A DNA stretch of 41,123 bases, taken from contig VXMH01000030.1 in assembly GCA_009841235.1 (NCBI GenBank), positions 1-41,123 on the forward strand, read 5' to 3'. The notes under the pieces were generated by a model, which saw only the letters and a list, made by a program, of their open reading frames with translations, was not told the DNA's origin and searched no databases. Position numbers and translations under genes: made by a program. This document shows, one piece after another, positions 1 through 10,630 of this stretch. Each line of letters starts with the position of its first letter. Position 1 is the first letter of the stretch. The DNA is from Caldilineaceae bacterium SB0661_bin_32. GTDB taxonomy: Bacteria; Chloroflexota; Anaerolineae; Caldilineales; Caldilineaceae.

Positions 1-94
1 CCCCCGCAGCGCCGAAAACCGCCCCTCAGCCATCGACAGGATGAACCGGGCTCCCCCCAAAAACTGGACAAAACCTGCCAGAATCGGAGATCTC

Positions 95-299
95 AGACGG
101 CATAATTGTACCTGTTCTGCTTGGCATCGCGGATCTCTTCGGCGCTGCCGATGGATCGGAATTGCCCGGATAGGGGGCTGAACGTACACTTTCGGGTTTG
201 AAATACAGATTTGACCGCAATGCCCAACCCCTGTTCCCAAATTTTGTGGCAATTGGCACAGCTCAGGGTTGATCCCTGATGTTGATCTGTGGTACACTA
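95..299 (-). other. Unassigned open frame without a standard start
   Basis: On the minus strand an uninterrupted frame runs from a TAG near 299 to TGA at 95-93. Its start region reads LSCANCHKIWEQGLG (a CxxCH pattern) and its end reads GSAEEIRDAKQNRYNYAV. There is no ATG or ribosome site, and it overlaps the por promoter. It could be a gene remnant or chance; I lean to chance or remnant. Confidence 0.2.
269..298 (+). promoter_or_regulatory. Probable sigma-70-type promoter of the por operon
   Basis: A -35-like TTGATC (269-274) and a -10-like TACACT (293-298) are separated by 18 bases. Transcription would start near 305, leaving a leader of about 75 bases before the ribosome site GGAGG at 371-375. 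The rest of 1-375 holds no gene I can support. This is a pattern match only. Confidence 0.45.
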
Positions 300-381
300 T
301 AGCCAAATGGACGGATTAGACTGTCGCAGTTCTTGAATCCGCCCCTATTACGCACGCCATTTTGGCACCAGGAGGATGACC

Positions 382-2412
382 ATGGCAGACACAAATAACC
401 TTTCCGGTTCTTCTGGGACACTCTCAGACAACCTGAACGGGCATGTGCCGTACCCGGGTATCCCTACAACGACCGATGGAGCCGGCTCCGTCGTCTGGGC
501 CGAGACACACATAACGCAGGCCGCTTGCGCTTATCCCATCACTTCATCGACAACGATGGGTGGAGGCTACGGTGCGGCGGTTGCCAACGGCGCTCGCAAT
601 CTTTGGGGCGACCAGTTGATGTTCCTGGAGCCGGAGTCCGAACACAGTGCCGCGGCGGCTTGCGAAGGTTTCGCCGTCGCCGGCGGACGTGTCAGCAACT
701 ACACGTCCGGCCAGGGCCTCATTCTGATGCACGAGGTCCTGTATACGATTTCGGGCAAGCGACTGCCGGTCGTCTTTCACATTGGCGCACGCGCTTTGAC
801 AAGTCACAGTCTGAACGTTCACGCCGGCCACGACGACGTCATGTCGGTGTCCGATTCCGGATGGGGCATCCTTTTCGGACGGACGGCCCAGGAGTCGGGC
901 GACCTGGCGCTGATCGCCCGCCGCGCCGCCGAAGACAGCAGGACCCCTTTCTTCAACGTCCAGGATGGATTCCTTACTACGCACACGGTCGAAGACGTCC
1001 TGCTCTGCGAACCGGAGATGATGAAGGACTACATCGGCAAGCCCGAAGACAAGCTGGTCAACCTCTTCAACCCTTATAATCCGGTGATGACCGGTGTTGT
1101 CCAGAACCAGGACAGCTACATGAAAGGGAAAATCGCGCAGCGCGACTACTACTCGCAAGTGGGCGACGCCGTGCAGAACGCGATGGACGAATTCTACCAG
1201 CTTACGGGCCGCCGCTACCGGATGCTCGACACCTACGGCATGGAAGATGCAGAGTACGCCATTGTCGGAATGGGCTGTATGATTGAGACGGCAAAAGCGA
1301 CGGCCGACTACATCCGGCAGGAAGAAGGCATCAACGTTGGCGTCGTCCATATCACCTGCTACCGGCCGTTCCCCAGCCAGGAGATTGTGGAGACGCTCAA
1401 GCACCTGCGCGGGTTCACCGTCCTGGAGCGGATGGACGACCCGATTGCGCCGAACAACCCCGTAACGAACGACATTAAGGCCGCATTTGCGGACGCATAT
1501 ACCGGCAGCCAGGGGTTCCCGGCCATCGACGATATCCCCAAGATCTTCAGCGGGTCGGCCGGCCTGGGCAGCCGCGATGTGCGGCCGGGCCACTTTATCT
1601 CCATCGCCCGCAACATGGTGGAGGAAGGGCCGCGCTTCTTCGTTGTCGGAATCAAGCATGACCTCGCTCTGCCGATGAATGGGGATCCGGACGTCCGTCC
1701 CAAGGGCGCATTCTCAATGCGCGGCCATTCAGTCGGAGGCTTCGGCTCGGTTACGACGAACAAGGTTATTGCCACGATCGCAGGCGACATCTTTGGCAAG
1801 AAGGTTCAGGCATATCCCAAGTATGGCTCGGAGAAGAAAGGGCTGCCCACAACCTATTACTTGACGGTGGCGGACGAGCCGATTCTAACCCATTGCGAGC
1901 TCAACAACGTCGAGTTCGTGCCCATGAACGACATCAACGCCTTCTTTACCAGCAATCCGCTGGCTGGGATTCAGCCTGGCGGCACGCTTTTCGTGCAGAC
2001 GAACAAGTCAACGCCGGAAGATGTGTGGGCCAATGTCCCCCCCAAGTCCAAGGACCTGATCCGGGAGAAGAATCTGCGGGTCGTGGCCGCGGACGGGGCA
2101 AAGATCGCCCGAGAAGAGGCCCCGGTGGCCGACCTGGAAGTGCGAATGCAGGGTATCGTCCTGCTGGGTATCTTCCTGCAGGTGACGCCGTTTGCGGCTG
2201 ATGCAAATCTCGACGATGAGGATGTTATGGAACGCTCCGAGCAGGCGCTGCGCAAGTACTTCGGTAAGCGCGGCGAAGCTGTAGTTCAGGCAAATATGCG
2301 CTGTGTAAGACGAGGCTACGAAGAGGCCTTCGAGATTCCGTCGGAGATTATCGCGCAGGATATTACCTCGCCGGTACTTGTGCCCGGCGCAGAGATTACG
2401 CTGTTTTCCTAG
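382..2412 (+). CDS. Pyruvate:ferredoxin oxidoreductase, fused alpha-gamma chain
   Basis: Cytoplasmic enzyme chain that, with the next gene, oxidises pyruvate and CoA to acetyl-CoA and CO2 and reduces ferredoxin. The pyrimidine-binding alpha domain starts near residue 45 and carries the YPITSSTTM signature. The transketolase C-like domain II spans about 250-390, and the gamma domain III runs from about 395 to the end, beginning GLGSRDVRPGHF. This is the domain I-II-III half of the single-chain Desulfovibrio-type enzyme; domains V and VI lie in the next gene. An ATG at 376 directly abuts the GGAGG at 371-375, so the ATG at 382 (676 residues, six-base spacing) is the better start. The substrate is probably pyruvate, but another 2-oxoacid is possible. 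Confidence 0.9.
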   Translation: MADTNNLSGSSGTLSDNLNGHVPYPGIPTTTDGAGSVVWAETHITQAACAYPITSSTTMGGGYGAAVANGARNLWGDQLMFLEPESEHSAAAACEGFAVAGGRVSNYTSGQGLILMHEVLYTISGKRLPVVFHIGARALTSHSLNVHAGHDDVMSVSDSGWGILFGRTAQESGDLALIARRAAEDSRTPFFNVQDGFLTTHTVEDVLLCEPEMMKDYIGKPEDKLVNLFNPYNPVMTGVVQNQDSYMKGKIAQRDYYSQVGDAVQNAMDEFYQLTGRRYRMLDTYGMEDAEYAIVGMGCMIETAKATADYIRQEEGINVGVVHITCYRPFPSQEIVETLKHLRGFTVLERMDDPIAPNNPVTNDIKAAFADAYTGSQGFPAIDDIPKIFSGSAGLGSRDVRPGHFISIARNMVEEGPRFFVVGIKHDLALPMNGDPDVRPKGAFSMRGHSVGGFGSVTTNKVIATIAGDIFGKKVQAYPKYGSEKKGLPTTYYLTVADEPILTHCELNNVEFVPMNDINAFFTSNPLAGIQPGGTLFVQTNKSTPEDVWANVPPKSKDLIREKNLRVVAADGAKIAREEAPVADLEVRMQGIVLLGIFLQVTPFAADANLDDEDVMERSEQALRKYFGKRGEAVVQANMRCVRRGYEEAFEIPSEIIAQDITSPVLVPGAEITLFS

Positions 2413-2469
2413 TCGATCGACGGCATCAGGGGCACTGGTGCTCATCCTACTTGAAAGGCGGCAACTCCT

Positions 2470-4155
2470 ATGGGTGTTACGGTAAATACCTTCGATATCC
2501 GAAACCTGACGCGAACGTCAAACGGTCACAGTTCAAGCGATCAATCCGTTGATGTCGCCGACCCAACGGTTGAAGGCGGAAATGGGTATGACAGCGGCTT
2601 TGAAGCGTCGATCATTGATGCCCACGACTTTTTCGAAAGGGTCGTTCAGGAGTACAACGAAGGTCCGGGCCCGGATTCGCTCGAGGCCGACATTGGCGTT
2701 GCCCGCTCGGTCATCCCCGCCGGCACCGGCGCCTATCGCGATTTCAGCTACATTGCGCCGGAGATTCCCGAGTACATCCAGGAGAACTGCACAGGATGCA
2801 TGAGCTGCGTCACCCAGTGCCCGGACACCGCCATTCTGGGCAAGGTCGTGACAGACGACGTGCTCGGTGAAGCGTTGGGCGACATCGAAGACGACGCCGA
2901 ACGCAGTTTCATGTCCGGGCAGTTCGCCGAAACGAATAAGTTCTACAAAGTGCCGGCCAAGAGAAAGAAGACGCCCGGAAAGTTCGGTATCTTTATCGAT
3001 CCCACCAAATGCAAGGGATGCGCCGAATGTGTCGAGGCGTGCGATGACCTCGGCTACCATGCTCTGAAGATGATTGAGAAGGAAGACACGACCGTTCCCA
3101 TCTACCAGAAGAGCATCGATTTCTTCCGCAAGCTGCCCCCGACGCCGCAGGAGTTCATCAACGAACGCGTGGCCGTCGACATGATGCTGGCCGAGCAGAG
3201 CATGCTGTACGTCGGCGGGGCCGGTTCCTGCGCCGGTTGCGGAGAAGCCACCGCAATCCGCATGTGGCTGGCCGCTCTTGGCTACAAGTACGGATCGGAA
3301 AATATCGGCATCGCTGCAAGCACCGGCTGCAACACGGTATACGGCAGCACCTACCCTTACAACCCCTACATCGTACCCTGGAGCAACTCGCTCTTTGAAG
3401 ACGGCCCCACATTCGCGATGGGCCTCCGCATGCGCTGGGACCAGCTTGGCTGGCAGGACAAGCAGCTTTGGGTAATGGGCGGCGACGGCGCCATGCTCGA
3501 CATCGGCTTTCAGGCGCTCAGCCGGATGCTGGCCAGCGGCATGAACATTAAAGTGCTCGTGCTGGATACGCAGGTCTATTCGAACACAGGCGGCCAGACC
3601 AGCACGGCATCCTTCACGGGCCAGGACTCCAAGATGTACTCGCATGGCAAGGTTCTGGCCGGCAAACAGGAGATGCGCAAAGAGTTGGGCCGCATCGCCA
3701 TGATGCACCCGCACACCTATGTCTCTCAGACCGTTCAGTCCGTACCCAATCACTTCTACAAGTCGATCCTGGAAGCCGCAGAGTTCGAAGGCCCCGCCAT
3801 CGTCAACGTGTTTACAACCTGCCAGCCTGAACACGGCGTTGCCGACAACATGGCGCGCCACCAGGCAAAGCTGGCCGTAGACAGCCGCGCCTTCCCGATG
3901 TTTGTCTATGACCCGCGCAAGGGCGATACGATTCGCGATCGTCTCAGCCTTCAGGGAAACCCGGCGGTAAAGGAAGACTGGTACACGATCAAGAAGACCG
4001 GAGAAACGATCGACTTTATCACCTTCGCCCGTTCGGAAGGCCGGTTCTCCAAGCAGTTCGACAAGGAGGGCAACCCGTCTGAGGTCCTGATGGCAGCCCA
4101 GGCCGACCGGCTTGCGAACTGGCATCTATTGCAGGAAATGGCAGGAATTCGCTAG
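2470..4155 (+). CDS. Pyruvate:ferredoxin oxidoreductase, fused ferredoxin-beta chain
   Basis: Second half of the por enzyme. Two [4Fe-4S] ferredoxin motifs are visible: CTGCMSCVTQC (near residues 107-117) and CKGCAECVEAC (near 181-191). They would carry electrons out to ferredoxin. The TPP-binding beta domain follows, with the CAGC cluster ligands near 254-257, GDGAMLDIGFQAL near 337 and NTGGQTSTAS near 372. It lies 57 bases after the alpha-gamma gene in the same direction and ends just before a terminator, so the two form a bicistronic operon. The break falls between domains III and V of the single-chain enzyme, which makes a two-subunit arrangement rather than one chain or four separate subunits. 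Confidence 0.9.
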   Translation: MGVTVNTFDIRNLTRTSNGHSSSDQSVDVADPTVEGGNGYDSGFEASIIDAHDFFERVVQEYNEGPGPDSLEADIGVARSVIPAGTGAYRDFSYIAPEIPEYIQENCTGCMSCVTQCPDTAILGKVVTDDVLGEALGDIEDDAERSFMSGQFAETNKFYKVPAKRKKTPGKFGIFIDPTKCKGCAECVEACDDLGYHALKMIEKEDTTVPIYQKSIDFFRKLPPTPQEFINERVAVDMMLAEQSMLYVGGAGSCAGCGEATAIRMWLAALGYKYGSENIGIAASTGCNTVYGSTYPYNPYIVPWSNSLFEDGPTFAMGLRMRWDQLGWQDKQLWVMGGDGAMLDIGFQALSRMLASGMNIKVLVLDTQVYSNTGGQTSTASFTGQDSKMYSHGKVLAGKQEMRKELGRIAMMHPHTYVSQTVQSVPNHFYKSILEAAEFEGPAIVNVFTTCQPEHGVADNMARHQAKLAVDSRAFPMFVYDPRKGDTIRDRLSLQGNPAVKEDWYTIKKTGETIDFITFARSEGRFSKQFDKEGNPSEVLMAAQADRLANWHLLQEMAGIR

Positions 4156-4267
4156 ATGATGTCTGCTCCAGCGTTGAAGCGGTTTCTCAGAACACGCGCG
4201 AGGAATTGGAGATCAAGATAGAGTCTCCTTGCCGAGAATCGCGTTTCCAGACGAAGAACGTTACGTA

Positions 4268-4298
4268 ACGGGGTGCGGCGACGCACTCCGTTTGTTTT
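4268..4298 (+). terminator. Rho-independent terminator of the por operon
   Basis: A ten-base-pair stem (4268-4277 with 4282-4291, one G-T pair) is closed by a GCGA tetraloop of the GNRA class and followed by TTGTTTTG. It lies about 110 bases past the por stop codon and ahead of the pdh operon, so it separates the two transcription units. Confidence 0.75.
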
Positions 4299-4307
4299 GT
4301 GGGCAGG

Positions 4308-4327
4308 GCGAATCCGCGACGATTCGC
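4308..4327. promoter_or_regulatory. Inverted repeat upstream of the pdh operon
   Basis: GCGAATC (4308-4314) and GATTCGC (4321-4327) form a perfect seven-base inverted repeat with a six-base centre. It lies 50 bases before the E1 alpha start codon. The position suits an operator for a dimeric regulator or a leader hairpin, but nothing in the window names the regulator. Confidence 0.35.
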
Positions 4328-4376
4328 TCGAGAAAAGCAGACCCGACCGTACTGTATTGGACAAGGACCATAGAGA

Positions 4377-5504
<1,128 letters not shown>

Positions 5505-5566
5505 GAGCTGAGCCTTTCAAGCCTACGGCTGACCCGGCAGACACGATCAGAACGCGATAACAGATT

Positions 5567-6553
5567 ATGCGAAGAACGACTTATATACAAGCCATAAACG
5601 AAGCGCTCAGAGAAGAGATGCAGCGGGACGAAGATGTCTTTCTCATCGGTGAGGACGTCGGCCACTACGGCGGGCTGTTCCGCGTAACTCGCAACCTTCT
5701 GGACGAGTTTGGCGAGAAGAGGGTGCTCGACACGCCTATCAGCGAACAGGCTTTCATGGGAATGGCACTGGGTGCGGCAACGGTGGGTATGCGTCCCATC
5801 GTCGAGCTGATGTATATGGACTTCACATTAGTTGCCGCCGACCAGATCTTCAATCAGATAGCAAAGTACAGGTACATGACCGGCGGCTTGCTGAAGGTCC
5901 CTCTGGTGATCCGGGGCCAGCAGGGCGGAGGCAAACGTTACGGCTCTCAGCATAGCCAGTCGGTTGACAGTCTGTATGCCCACTTTCCCGGAATCAGAGT
6001 TGTCGCCCCTGCAACGCCTTATGACGCCAAAGGCCTGCTCAAGACAGCCATCCGAGACGACAATCCGGTCGCCTTCCTGGAGCACAAGATGCTCTACTTC
6101 ACACGTGGGGAGGCGCCGCCGCCGGAAGAAGAGTACCTGATTCCAATCGGAAAGGCCGATGTGAAGCGGGTTGGAAAAGATCTGACAATTGCTACCTTCA
6201 GCTTCTGCCTGTTACAGGCCCTTGAAGCCGCGGAGACGCTCAAGGATGAACACGGCATCAGTTGCGAGGTTGTTGACCTGCGCACGGTCGAACCGCTGGA
6301 CACGGAAACGATATGGGAATCGGTAGCCAAGACCGGGCGTCTGCTGGCCGTTCACGAATCCTATGCGAACTGCGGCGTCGGCGCAGAACTCGTGGCCCGG
6401 GCATACGAAGAGGCGCCAAACCTGCTGCGCGCGCCTGCCCGCCGCCTGGGCATGGCGCCCGTGTCGATCCCGGTTTCTCGCGTCCTGGAAGAGGAGGCCC
6501 TGCCGTGGAAAGACGAAATCATTGCTACTGTTCTGGATATGGAGCGGCGCTAG
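5567..6553 (+). CDS. pdhB: Pyruvate dehydrogenase E1 component, beta subunit
   Basis: Beta subunit of E1, 328 residues, the usual family length. It opens with the family pattern [19 protein letters not shown], followed by GEDVGHYGG and [16 protein letters not shown], which shape the TPP pocket at the alpha-beta interface. The C-terminal transketolase-like domain contains [13 protein letters not shown]. It starts 62 bases after E1 alpha and ends 12 bases before E2, so the three genes form one operon. No strong ribosome-binding site precedes the ATG, which may mean coupled or weak initiation. Confidence 0.87.
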   Translation: MRRTTYIQAINEALREEMQRDEDVFLIGEDVGHYGGLFRVTRNLLDEFGEKRVLDTPISEQAFMGMALGAATVGMRPIVELMYMDFTLVAADQIFNQIAKYRYMTGGLLKVPLVIRGQQGGGKRYGSQHSQSVDSLYAHFPGIRVVAPATPYDAKGLLKTAIRDDNPVAFLEHKMLYFTRGEAPPPEEEYLIPIGKADVKRVGKDLTIATFSFCLLQALEAAETLKDEHGISCEVVDLRTVEPLDTETIWESVAKTGRLLAVHESYANCGVGAELVARAYEEAPNLLRAPARRLGMAPVSIPVSRVLEEEALPWKDEIIATVLDMERR

Positions 6554-6565
6554 AAAGGCACATCA

Positions 6566-8137
6566 ATGGCTACAGAAGTTACTCTGCCTGATATGGGAGA
6601 GGAAGTTGAGGACGTGACCATCAGTCGCTGGCTCGTGAAGGAAGGCCAGCAGGTCAGTGCCGGAGACCCCCTCCTGGAGATTGCAACCGACAAGGTGGAC
6701 ACAGAGATTCCGGCGCCCGCGAGCGGAACCCTTCTGTCAATTCGTTTTGGCGAGGGAGAGATCGTCGATCTGAAGGCGGTCATTGCGGTCATCGGCGAGG
6801 CGACGGCGGAGAGTATCCCGGCGCCGGTGCAATCTGGTCCTGCGCCAGCTGTCACCGGATCGGACCAGGCTGCCGCGACAGGTTCGGGGGCCAACCTTAC
6901 ACATACCCAATCGGGCAGCGTGCAGGACTCCAGGGGCAAGGAAGTCTGGGCCACACCTGTCGCCCAAAGGATTGCGGCGGAAGCAGGCATTCCTCTGTCT
7001 GCCATTCCCGGGCGCGAAGGCGAGCAGATTTCAAAAAGTGACGTTGAGGCATACCTGAGAGAAACAAGCAATCCCGGCCGTCAGGATCCTGATGCCGGGG
7101 CCGCAGGCGGGACGGACAATCAAGGAGATTCTCAGCCCCCCGACGACTCGGTTGCCTCCCTTGAGCTGCGTCGACTGGCCGCGACCTACGACATCGATCT
7201 GCGAGAGGCTTCAGGTGGGCGGCCCGTCGGTGCCCTGACAAGGCGCGAGCTGATCGAATATGCGCGAGAACATAAAGGGCTGTCCCACCTGACCGCCGCG
7301 ACGATCGACCATGCCCCCAAGCAGTCGCCCATACCCTACAGGGACAGGCCTGCTGATCCGGATCAGGCAGCCAGAGGGGATGCCGCTCCCGGGCAGGAAG
7401 CAGTGAACGAAACGCTTGTACCCCACAGCCGGATGCGCCAGATCATCGCGAGGAACATGGTACAGAGTGCCTTCACGGCGCCCCACGTCACAACGGTGCA
7501 TAGTGTGGACATGGGTACTGTGACCGGTCATTACCAAGTCCATAAGGCTGAATTCGCCCAGCAAGGTGTACGGCTGACCTTGACCGCTTACATCGTCGCC
7601 GCCGTCGTGAAGGGCCTGAAGGCAGTGCCGGCCGCCAACGCCGAATGGACGGAGGAGGGGCTGAAACTCAAGCATATGTACAACATCGGCATGGCGGTGG
7701 CTCTTCCCGCCGACGAAACTGGAGTTGGGGGACTGATCGTGCCCGTCATTCGCGACGCCGGCGACATGAATCTGCTCGGAATCGCCCGCCAGGTAGCCGA
7801 CTTGGCGGCCCGCGCTCGGGAGAATAAGCTCACGCCTTCGGAAACCCAGGGCGGCACATTTACATTGACAAACTATGGAACTTCAGGGAGCCTTTTCCAG
7901 ACGCCGGTGATACTGCAGCCACAGGTCGCGATTCTTGGGACGGGTGCAATTGAAAAGAGGCCGGTGGTCGTAAGCAGCAGCAAACCATACGAAGCAAGTG
8001 TGGACGACTACCTCGCCTTTCGACCGATGATGGATTTGGCCCTCAGCTATGATCACCGCGTCCTGGACGGGGCCAGCGCCGACGCCTTTTGCGGGGCTGT
8101 CAAACGTGAAATAGAGGAATGGCCGGAATCGACCTAG
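6566..8137 (+). CDS. pdhC: Dihydrolipoamide acetyltransferase (E2), with two subunit-binding domains
   Basis: Core of the pyruvate dehydrogenase complex; moves the acetyl group from lipoyl to CoA. One lipoyl domain covers residues 3-78, with lipoyl-Lys43 in TDKVDTE. A linker rich in Ala, Pro, Gly and Ser leads to a peripheral subunit-binding domain at about 128-165. A second, more divergent copy lies at about 196-235 (LRRLAATYDIDL, then TRRELIEYARE). The catalytic domain starts near 284 (VPHSRMRQIIARNM) and ends with the active-site motif DHRVLDG, His497 and Asp501. Most bacterial E2 chains carry only one binding domain. No E3 gene (lpd) follows; the next gene is convergent. Confidence 0.88.
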   Translation: MATEVTLPDMGEEVEDVTISRWLVKEGQQVSAGDPLLEIATDKVDTEIPAPASGTLLSIRFGEGEIVDLKAVIAVIGEATAESIPAPVQSGPAPAVTGSDQAAATGSGANLTHTQSGSVQDSRGKEVWATPVAQRIAAEAGIPLSAIPGREGEQISKSDVEAYLRETSNPGRQDPDAGAAGGTDNQGDSQPPDDSVASLELRRLAATYDIDLREASGGRPVGALTRRELIEYAREHKGLSHLTAATIDHAPKQSPIPYRDRPADPDQAARGDAAPGQEAVNETLVPHSRMRQIIARNMVQSAFTAPHVTTVHSVDMGTVTGHYQVHKAEFAQQGVRLTLTAYIVAAVVKGLKAVPAANAEWTEEGLKLKHMYNIGMAVALPADETGVGGLIVPVIRDAGDMNLLGIARQVADLAARARENKLTPSETQGGTFTLTNYGTSGSLFQTPVILQPQVAILGTGAIEKRPVVVSSSKPYEASVDDYLAFRPMMDLALSYDHRVLDGASADAFCGAVKREIEEWPEST

Positions 8138-8237
8138 CCCAGCTGTTTTCTGTGGAAAAACGCGTGCGGCTCTGCTTGTCTTTGGAGGGGCTCTTCAATC
8201 GGTCCAGGTAGCAGGGACCATCATTTCTGCAGCCGAT

Positions 8238-10478
8238 TCAACTCTGGCGCTGCAAGAGTTGACTGGCCAGTCCCAGTAGCAGGGAACTGTCGGTTTTGGC
8301 GTCCAACTCCTCTTGAAGAGCCTGCGTTCCCTCGCTGTGGTAGCGACGAACTTGCTCTTCCGACCAGCTCTTCGCACCGGCCCTGTCCAGTAACGCTATC
8401 GCATCCGGCAAATCTTCCTCCTTGACGCCGCGTCTCCACAGAGACCTGATTCTCCCGCCGAGTGTCGGATGCTCCAGACCATAAAGCAGGGGCAGACTCT
8501 TTTTGCGTCTCAGGATGTCGTTGCCGGCCGGCTTGCCCGTCACTTCAGGATCGCCCCAGATTCCCAGAATGTCATCCTGGATCTGAAACGCCATTCCGAT
8601 GTTGTGACCGAACTGATGCAGACATTCTGACTTGCGAAGTCCAGCGCCGCCGAACAGCGCCCCCAGTGCCAGCGACCCGGCAATCAAGGCGGCTGTCTTG
8701 CCTTCAATCATGCGCAGGTATTCGGCGACGGTCACTTCTTCTCGTTCCTCAAAGCTCAGGTCGAGGTGCTGGCCCTCCGTCAGGCAGATACAGATCTCGA
8801 TAAAGCGGTCGAAAGCCGTGAGCGCCCAACCGCTGCCGTCTGCTGAAGCCGACAAGACGTCAGTTGAGCTGTTTTCCTTTGACCTCAACAGGGCGGCATA
8901 CGCGAGCGCGAACATGCCATCGCCCACATTGATCGCCTGGGGCACGCCCCACAGCGCCCACAACGTTGGCCGGTGGCGGCGGGTATCGTCCCCATCCTGG
9001 ATATCATCGTGGACCAGAGAAAAATTGTGCAGGATTTCAACCGCCGCTGCAGCGGGCAAGGCGCAGGTTGGGTCTCCTCCGACCGCGGCACAGGACATCA
9101 GACAGAGAAGAGGGCGAATACGTTTTCCTGCGGCAAGAGCGATGGGGCGCAGTGCCTCGTCTGCCCACCCCATGTGATAGTGCATCATCTCGTAATGGTA
9201 CGCCAGCAAAGGATGGCGGGTCGCCAGAACTGCCCGCATCTCTTCCTCAATGCGCGGCAGCCACAGTGAGGCAAATTCGTCTAAGGCTTTTGCATTCGAG
9301 CTCGCCGAGGCTCCGGAGATCGCAGGAACAGGGCCAGCTGAGGCGTAGGCCGGCCTATCTTGACTGTGCCCTTTCTCGCTTCCTGACAGATCGGTTCGAA
9401 CAGATTGATACGACGAGGGGGTTATGCCTTGAGTCAGTTCGGTCTTGGAAACCAGCACACCTGGCCGGCGCAGCTCCTCGATATTGCGGGAGCCGCTGGC
9501 AAACATCGCGATTCGGAGTTCCTCGACCAGCAGGTCGATCTCTTCTACCACTGCTTCCGCAGATTCAACCGCCTTCCGTAGAAACGGCGCCGCCAAGCCT
9601 ACCAGATCTGCGCCGAGTGCCGCTGCTTTGGCGATATCCTGACCGCTTCGAATGCCTCCGCTCGCAAAGACCGGCAGGTCCGGACGGCCGGCCTCTTCGC
9701 GGGCAGCCTTAACCAGTGCGAGGCTCATGGCTGTAGGGATGCCCCACTCGCGAAAGGCCGCGGCCAGCCTGCGCTGACGGTCAGTCGGGGCCCGGTGCTT
9801 TTCCACTTCGCTCCAGGAGGTACCTCCGGCGCCGGCCACGTCGATGGCACTGATGCCTGCGTCGATCAAGCCGCGCGCAGCCTGCTCGCTGACGCCCCAG
9901 CCTACTTCCTTCGCGATAACGGGGACGCCGACCAGTGCACAGACCTCTTCAATTCGGGAGAGCAGCCCACCCCAACGACTGTCACCTTCAGGCTGCAGTA
10001 CCTCTTGCAAGGGGTTCAGATGGAGGATCAATGCATCGGCTTCTACTATTTCCACGGCGCGGCGGCATTGATCTACTGTGTAACCGTAATTGAGTTGCAC
10101 TGCGCCAAGATTGGCAAAGACCAGCGCGTCCGGCGCATACGTTCGGACGGAGAAGGAGGCTTCTGCTTCGCTGTCTTCGAGGGCAGCGCGCTGGCTGCCA
10201 ACACCCATGGCCAGGCGCTTCGACTGCACCGCCTCTGCCAGACGGCGGTTAATGAGTCCGGCTCGCGCAGTGCCTCCGGTCATGGAACTGACCAGGATGG
10301 GCGCGCAAAGGCGCTTGCCAAAGAGGACGACACTGGCGTCTACAGCTTCAAGGTGGATCTCAGGGAGGGCCTGGTGGATGAATTGGTAATGCTCGAAACC
10401 TGTTGTCAACTGCCTGAACTCGACATCCTCCTCCAGATTTATGCGTATGTGGTCGTCTTTTCGACCTGCAGTGGACAA
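8238..10478 (-). CDS. Fusion: type 2 isopentenyl-diphosphate isomerase plus polyprenyl diphosphate synthase
   Basis: One 746-residue frame joining two consecutive isoprenoid enzymes. Residues 1-350 are the FMN-dependent IPP isomerase Fni: RKDDHIRI at the start, SSMTGG (64-69), HLNPLQE (153-159), AKEVG (189-193), GGTSW (218-222) and SGGIRSG (273-279). Residues 351-395 form a low-complexity Ser/Ala/Gly linker. Residues 396-746 are an all-alpha prenyltransferase with GKRIRP (451-456), first Asp-rich motif DDIQD (491-495) and second motif [10 protein letters not shown] (634-643). The sequence resembles GGPP/FPP synthases; chain length cannot be read reliably. The start is TTG at 10478-10476, supported by GGGAGG at 10485-10490 and by the conserved Fni N-terminus beginning right after it. 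It would make DMAPP from IPP and then elongate it. Confidence 0.9.
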   Translation of the reverse strand: MSTAGRKDDHIRINLEEDVEFRQLTTGFEHYQFIHQALPEIHLEAVDASVVLFGKRLCAPILVSSMTGGTARAGLINRRLAEAVQSKRLAMGVGSQRAALEDSEAEASFSVRTYAPDALVFANLGAVQLNYGYTVDQCRRAVEIVEADALILHLNPLQEVLQPEGDSRWGGLLSRIEEVCALVGVPVIAKEVGWGVSEQAARGLIDAGISAIDVAGAGGTSWSEVEKHRAPTDRQRRLAAAFREWGIPTAMSLALVKAAREEAGRPDLPVFASGGIRSGQDIAKAAALGADLVGLAAPFLRKAVESAEAVVEEIDLLVEELRIAMFASGSRNIEELRRPGVLVSKTELTQGITPSSYQSVRTDLSGSEKGHSQDRPAYASAGPVPAISGASASSNAKALDEFASLWLPRIEEEMRAVLATRHPLLAYHYEMMHYHMGWADEALRPIALAAGKRIRPLLCLMSCAAVGGDPTCALPAAAAVEILHNFSLVHDDIQDGDDTRRHRPTLWALWGVPQAINVGDGMFALAYAALLRSKENSSTDVLSASADGSGWALTAFDRFIEICICLTEGQHLDLSFEEREEVTVAEYLRMIEGKTAALIAGSLALGALFGGAGLRKSECLHQFGHNIGMAFQIQDDILGIWGDPEVTGKPAGNDILRRKKSLPLLYGLEHPTLGGRIRSLWRRGVKEEDLPDAIALLDRAGAKSWSEEQVRRYHSEGTQALQEELDAKTDSSLLLGLASQLLQRQS

Positions 10479-10546
10479 TCAAGGCCTCCCTCTGGCCGCT
10501 CCACGGAGCGGAATAAGCAACTCAGTACTGAATTTCGTAACTCTCT

Positions 10547-10575
10547 TTCGATTCTAGTGTTATATGATTTATAAT
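10547..10575 (+). promoter_or_regulatory. Promoter of acpP
   Basis: A perfect TATAAT at 10570-10575 has a weak -35 candidate, TTCGAT, at 10547-10552, 17 bases upstream. The ACP ATG lies 55 bases downstream of the -10. The elements interlock with the opposing promoter on the minus strand. Confidence 0.5.
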
Positions 10576-10579
10576 GCAA
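10551..10579 (-). promoter_or_regulatory. Promoter of the isomerase-prenyltransferase fusion
   Basis: Read on the minus strand, TTGCAT (10579-10574) and TAGAAT (10556-10551) are exactly 17 bases apart, about 70 bases upstream of the TTG start. The -10 matches consensus at five of six positions. Its -35 overlaps the -10 of the divergent acpP promoter. Confidence 0.5.
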
Positions 10580-10630
10580 GACATTCGCATTAAATTCTGA
10601 TAAGGCAGGTCGACCAAAGGGGGTACGAGT

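Noticed and set aside
544..1659. A 371-codon minus-strand frame
   Set aside because: Shadow of the por alpha-gamma gene; no motif or plausible start.
2533..4125. A 530-codon open frame on the minus strand
   Set aside because: It lies entirely antisense to the por beta gene, whose ferredoxin and TPP motifs are unmistakable. The antisense product has no recognisable motif; long antisense frames are common at this GC.
8200..8220. Short inverted repeat GGTCC/GGACC between the converging pdhC and isoprenoid fusion genes
   Set aside because: Only five base pairs and no T-run on either side; too weak to call a bidirectional terminator.
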